Assembly (NCBI RefSeq): GCF_002904335.1
Contig: NZ_PPHF01000135.1
Span: forward strand, 29,144 to 93,143
From: Amycolatopsis sp. CA-126428
GTDB lineage: Bacteria > Actinomycetota > Actinomycetes > Mycobacteriales > Pseudonocardiaceae
Reading direction: 5' to 3'
Length of the DNA stretch: 64,000 bases
Part shown: positions 60,701-64,000 of the stretch, one piece after another
How the letters are laid out: the number at the start of each line of letters is the position of its first letter
Numbering within the stretch: position 1 is the first letter of the stretch
The notes under the pieces: model-generated
Told to the model about the DNA's origin: nothing
The model's input: only the letters and a program-made list of their open reading frames with translations
Database searches by the model: none
Translations under genes and position numbers: made by a program

Positions 60701-61509
60701 TCCCCGCTCCGTTCCAGTACCTGCGGGCGTCCACTGTGGACGAGGCGCTGACGTTGCTCGCCTCCCACGGCGACGACGCGAAAGTGCTGGCCGGCGGCCA
60801 CTCCCTGCTGCCGCTGATGAAGCTGCGGCTGGCCGCGCCCGAGTACCTGGTGGACATCGGCCCGCTCGACGAGTTGCGCTACGTCCGGCTGGAGGATGGC
60901 GAAGTCGTCATCGGCGCGTTGTCCCGGTACAGCGCGCTGGTGCAGGACCCGGTGCTGCTCGAGCACGCGCCCCTGCTGGCCCACGTGTCCGGCGAGGTGG
61001 GCGACCGCCAGGTCCGCCACCGCGGCACGATCGGCGGTTCCCTGGTCCACGCGGACTCGGCGGCGGACCTCCCGGCGGCGGTCCTGGCCTCCGACGCGGT
61101 CCTGGTGGCCCGTGGCCCGTCGGGGGAGCGCCGCATCCCGGCGGCGGAGTTCTTCCTCGGCCCGTTCACGACCCCGCTGGAGCCGGCGGAACTGCTGACG
61201 GAGATCCGCCTCCCGGCCCAGACGGGCCAGGGCTGGGCCTTCGAGAAGTTCACCCGCCGCGCGATCGACTGGGCGATGGTCGGGGTGACGGTCGTGGGCG
61301 GCCGCGTCGGCTTGGTGAACATGGGCGGAGTGCCCCTGCGCGCCACGGCCACGGAGGAGGCCTTGGCGGCCGGGGCATCGATCGAGGACGCGGCGGCATT
61401 GGCGGCCGAAGGAACGAACCCGCCGGACGAGCCCCACGCGACGGCGGAGTACCGCCGCCACCTGGCCCGGGTACTGACCCGGCGGGCGTTGACGCAAGCC
61501 TCGCGGTGA
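60697..61509 (+). CDS. Molybdenum hydroxylase FAD subunit (CoxM type)
   Basis: A 270-residue FAD-binding protein. FAD motifs are LAGGHSLLPLMKLRL (residues 31-45) and RHRGTIGGSLVHADSAAD (residues 108-125), with the C-terminal CO-dehydrogenase flavoprotein domain. The GTG start lies in a GTGA overlap with the 2Fe-2S gene. It completes the L-S-M operon, which lacks visible molybdenum-cofactor maturation genes. A terminator follows the stop. Confidence 0.95.
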   Translation: MIPAPFQYLRASTVDEALTLLASHGDDAKVLAGGHSLLPLMKLRLAAPEYLVDIGPLDELRYVRLEDGEVVIGALSRYSALVQDPVLLEHAPLLAHVSGEVGDRQVRHRGTIGGSLVHADSAADLPAAVLASDAVLVARGPSGERRIPAAEFFLGPFTTPLEPAELLTEIRLPAQTGQGWAFEKFTRRAIDWAMVGVTVVGGRVGLVNMGGVPLRATATEEALAAGASIEDAAALAAEGTNPPDEPHATAEYRRHLARVLTRRALTQASR

Positions 61510-61515
61510 GCCGTA

Positions 61516-61546
61516 GGGGGCGGCACTTCTGGCCGGTGCCGCCCCC
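61516..61546 (+). terminator. Terminator after the molybdenum hydroxylase operon
   Basis: A perfect 11-bp stem (GGGGGCGGCAC) with a nine-base loop, followed by TT, lies seven bases after the FAD-subunit stop. It should end the three-gene operon. Confidence 0.8.
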
Positions 61547-61606
61547 TTGATCGCGATGGCCGATTCCCGCCAGCGGCGAGTCCCGTGTGGACGGCACGAT
61601 CGGGGG

Positions 61607-62275
61607 GTGAACACTGTTGCGCACACGGCCATCGAGCCCGGTATCCTGTATTTCGGTACCCCGGTGGTGGTGATTTCCAGTACCAATGAAGACGGTTCGG
61701 CCAATCTGGCCCCGATGTCCTCGGCGTTCTGGCTCGGCTGGCGGGCGGTGCTCGGGCTGGGGGTCCGGTCGAAGACGGCGCAGAACCTGCTGCGCACCCG
61801 GGAAGCGGTATTGAATCTGCCGTCGGAGTCGATGGCCCCGGCGGTGGATCGTCTGGCCTTGACGACCGGCTCGGACCCGGTCCCCGACGGCAAGCTTCGG
61901 CGGGGGTACTTCCACGTGGCGGACAAGTTCGCGCGCGCCGGGCTGACGCCGGTGGAGTCGTCGACCGTGCAGCCGCCTCGGGTCGCGGAGTGCCCGGTGG
62001 CCATGGAGGTCGTCGTCGAGGCGGTGCACCCGGTGGGCGACGACGGGGGAGTGGTCGCCTTCGAGGTGCGGGTGCAGCGGGTATTCGTGCACGAGTCGAT
62101 CCGGATGGTGGGGGAAGAGGATCGTATCGACCCCGACGCCTGGCGGCCGTTGATCATGAGTTTCCAGAAGTTCTACGGGTTGGGGCCGCAGGTGCATCCT
62201 TCAACGCTGGCCGGGATTCCTGAGCGGCTCTACCGTGGTCCGGACATCGAACGGGCTCGGCGGGTGGCTATCTGA
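61607..62275 (+). CDS. Flavin reductase-like (FMN-binding split barrel) protein
   Basis: A 222-residue protein of the flavin reductase/FMN-binding split-barrel group. It has YFGTPVVVISSTNEDGSANLAPMSSAFWLG, where the flavin site lies, and RSKTAQNLLRTREAVLNLPSE. The family includes reductases that give reduced flavin to monooxygenases. The start is the GTG of MNTVAHTA with a G-rich site. The last codons adjoin a decayed IS66 element. Confidence 0.85.
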   Translation: MNTVAHTAIEPGILYFGTPVVVISSTNEDGSANLAPMSSAFWLGWRAVLGLGVRSKTAQNLLRTREAVLNLPSESMAPAVDRLALTTGSDPVPDGKLRRGYFHVADKFARAGLTPVESSTVQPPRVAECPVAMEVVVEAVHPVGDDGGVVAFEVRVQRVFVHESIRMVGEEDRIDPDAWRPLIMSFQKFYGLGPQVHPSTLAGIPERLYRGPDIERARRVAI

Positions 62276-62335
62276 GGCTTTGGTTGCCTCGCTTGGCTTT
62301 TCGGTGTTTCCGAGGCGGAGTCGTTGTACCCGTTC

Positions 62336-63575
62336 GGTAACTGTTCGGGCGGTGGAGCTCGCGCGTGCGCGGGAGGAGATCACCGCGCTGCGGACCGAAG
62401 TCGCCGCGCTCAAACGCCGGCTGGGCACACACTCGGGTAACTCTTCGATGCCCCCATCCTCGGACCGGTTCGGCGAACCCGCCCCCAAGTCACTGCGGGG
62501 CAAGTCCGGACGCCGGCAGTGCAGGCAACCCGGAGCGCCTGGGGCGAACCTGTCACTGGTGGAGAGCCCGGACACGATCCTCGACCCCGAGCCGTCGGCC
62601 TGCTCGGGATGCGGCGCGCCCGTCGTGCGGGGATGGTCCGGCGGCAGGTCGTGGATCTGCCACCGGTCCGCCCGTCGGTGACCGAGCATCGTCTGCACCG
62701 GCTGCGCTGCCGCGGTTGCCGCCACGTCACGACCGCGCCCGCCCCGGCGGAGGCGACCGCGCCTGCCTGCTACGGGCCGAACGTGACCGCGTTGGCGGTC
62801 TATCTGCTGACCGATCAGCACATCCCGGTTGCTCGGACAGCGCAGCTGCTGGCGGACCTGCTCGGACTGCCGGTGTCGACCGGCTGGGTCGCCGGTGTCC
62901 TCCCTTCGCTCGCCGCCCGGCTCGAGGGGTTCGCCGAACGGGTCGAGGACGCGTTGCGGGCAGCGCCGGTGGCGCACTTCGACGAGACCGGCATCCGGCC
63001 TGATGTCCTACCAAGACTTCGGACGCAACCACGCCCGCTGCAACGCCCACCGCCTCCGCGAACTGGTCGCGGCCGGCGAAGCCCACCCGGAGCACACCTG
63101 GCCCCGGATCGCCATGAAGACTCTCGAACAGCTCAATACCGCGGCCCATACCGCGCGAGACGACGGCCCGGACGCCATCCCCGCCCACATCGTGGATCCG
63201 TTGATCTCAAGGTTCGTCCGCACTGTCCACCTCGGCCTGCTGCTGCACCCACCGGACCGAGGTCGCAAGCAAAGCAAGACCCGCAACCTGCTGGTGCGCC
63301 TGTGCGACCACCAGCAACAAGTGCTGCTGTTCGCCCGCAACCTCACCGTCCCCTTCACCAACAACCAAGCCGAACACGACCTACGCATGATCAAGGCACA
63401 GCTGAAGATCTCCGGCGGCCGGCGCACCCACCACGGCGCCCACGTGTGGTTGCGGGTCCGCGGCTACATCTCCACCGCCCGCAAGAACGGACTCCACATC
63501 ATCACCGCGCTACGCGACGCCATCGCCGGAAACCCCTGGCTACCAACAACTATCGAAATAGCCTGAACAGTTACC
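62336..63575 (+). mobile_element. IS66-like element, decayed
   Basis: Inverted terminal repeats of 15 bp with one mismatch (GGTAACTGTTCGGGC at 62336-62350, GCCTGAACAGTTACC at 63561-63575) bound a transposase-coding region. No 8-bp target duplication is seen in the immediate flanks. Only the transposase is present, with no TnpA/TnpB-like accessory ORFs of full IS66 elements, and it is frameshifted. It lies between the flavin reductase-like gene and a DUF222 gene. Confidence 0.8.
62352..63566 (+). pseudogene. IS66-family transposase, frameshifted and internally deleted
   Basis: The pieces in order are an N-terminal coiled leader (EITALRTEVAALKRRLGTHSGNSSMPPSSD) with zinc-finger-like CSGCGAP, then LRCRGCRHVT and AVYLLTDQHIPVARTAQLLADLLG with the first catalytic Asp in HFDETGIRPD, then NHARCNAHRLRELV and FTNNQAEHDLRMIK with the catalytic Glu. 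They occupy three frames with at least two shifts. The stretch holding the second Asp (normally between DETGIR and NHARCNAH) is missing. No active transposase can be made. Confidence 0.85.
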
Positions 63576-63622
63576 CCCGATCGTGTGATGAACTCATGTT
63601 CGATGCTCGGTAATCTTGAGCT

Positions 63623-64000
63623 ATGTCCGACAACGCGACCCTCTCACCCGACGCGGTGGCCATCGCCGACCGCATCGGTGAGCTGCTCGCGTGCATGCGG
63701 TCTGCTGAGGCCGAACTTGGTGCGCTGCTTGTGGAAATCGAGCAACGCGGAGTGATGGAGCTCTTCGGCTACCGCTCTGTCGCCCGACTGTTGGAACATG
63801 TCGGCGATGTCCCGAAGCAGGCTGGCGAACGGATGGTAAAACGCGCCCGCGCTCTCAACCCGGGCCGAAACCTCGACGGCAGCCCGATTCCTGCGCTCGC
63901 GCCTGCTGTGGGTGTTGCTGCGCGCGCGGGACGGTTGAGCAACCCGATGATCGACGTGATCACCGGCGTGCTCACCCAAGTCCCACCCGAGCATCACGCC
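63623..64000 (+). CDS. DUF222 domain protein of the HNH endonuclease type, 5' part
   Basis: The first 126 codons of a DUF222 protein (MSDNATLSPDAVAIADRIGELLACM, FGYRSVARLLEHVGDVPKQAGERMVKRARAL) that continues beyond the window. The motif LSNPMIDVITGVLTQVP fits the actinobacterial 13E12/HNH family, where a C-terminal HNH nuclease follows. These repeated genes are found in many copies in Pseudonocardiaceae. The function is unknown. It directly follows the IS66 relic. Confidence 0.75.
   Translation, partial: MSDNATLSPDAVAIADRIGELLACMRSAEAELGALLVEIEQRGVMELFGYRSVARLLEHVGDVPKQAGERMVKRARALNPGRNLDGSPIPALAPAVGVAARAGRLSNPMIDVITGVLTQVPPEHHA

Overview
The window is chromosomal DNA from a high-GC actinomycete, most likely Amycolatopsis or a close Pseudonocardiaceae relative. 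The signs are very GC-rich third codon positions, frequent GTG starts with ATGA/GTGA overlaps, the actinobacterial order ruvC-ruvA-ruvB-yajC-secD-secF-apt-rel, a four-gene conservon, a DUF3040 gene and a DinB2-type polymerase. The genus is inferred from gene content and repeat style; no marker gene proves it.

Layout. (1) 1-8.7 kb is a conserved core: Holliday-junction resolution (ruvCAB), Sec accessory proteins (yajC, secD, secF), adenine salvage (apt) and the stringent-response enzyme (rel). (2) 8.7-14.3 kb is an insertion between rel and the cyclophilin gene, which are adjacent in mycobacteria. It holds an amidohydrolase with a divergent MarR regulator and a palindromic operator, a broken alpha/beta hydrolase, an enoyl-CoA hydratase, a P-loop protein, a LysM-like membrane protein and a class-IV aminotransferase. 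(3) 14.3-18.3 kb returns to the core with the cyclophilin and an MBL hydrolase, then a YibE/F membrane protein with a repeat-rich, His-rich tail. (4) 18.3-24.4 kb has a 21-bp repeat array, two DJ-1/PfpI-type genes, a large BTAD/NB-ARC/TPR regulator and a tiny secreted M15-like protein. (5) 24.4-30.1 kb is a TetR-ABC-ABC operon followed by a LigD-like phosphoesterase fused to a ligase domain that has lost its catalytic lysine. (6) 30.3-35.6 kb is a conservon (sensor ATPase, roadblock, DUF742, GTPase) followed by a StyA-like flavin monooxygenase, then Ku and a Cys-rich small protein. (7) 35.6-38.5 kb has a candidate small RNA, a DUF6131 gene and ahcY behind a SAH riboswitch whose pseudoknot strand overlaps an intrinsic terminator. 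(8) 38.5-47.7 kb is mixed metabolism: AurF-like diiron protein, TetR, DinB, MetE-like protein, LysE exporter, RibA, MarR, and an MBL plus aromatic hydroxylase pair. (9) 47.6-56.3 kb is a polysaccharide locus: beta-helix protein, GH16 beta-glucanase, GH3 relic, LacI regulator and a Tat-exported F5/8 protein, with two operator-like palindromes. (10) 56.4-64 kb has a DHFR-like protein, a TauE permease, a three-subunit molybdenum hydroxylase, a flavin reductase-like protein, a decayed IS66 element and the start of a DUF222/HNH gene.

The most notable items are the SAH riboswitch/terminator switch, the degenerate ligase domain on a LigD-type phosphoesterase, the DinB lacking an aromatic steric gate, the conservon with a StyA-type enzyme, two families of intergenic repeats (a 21-bp unit at three loci and a long palindrome at two), and the GH3 relic inside the glucan locus.
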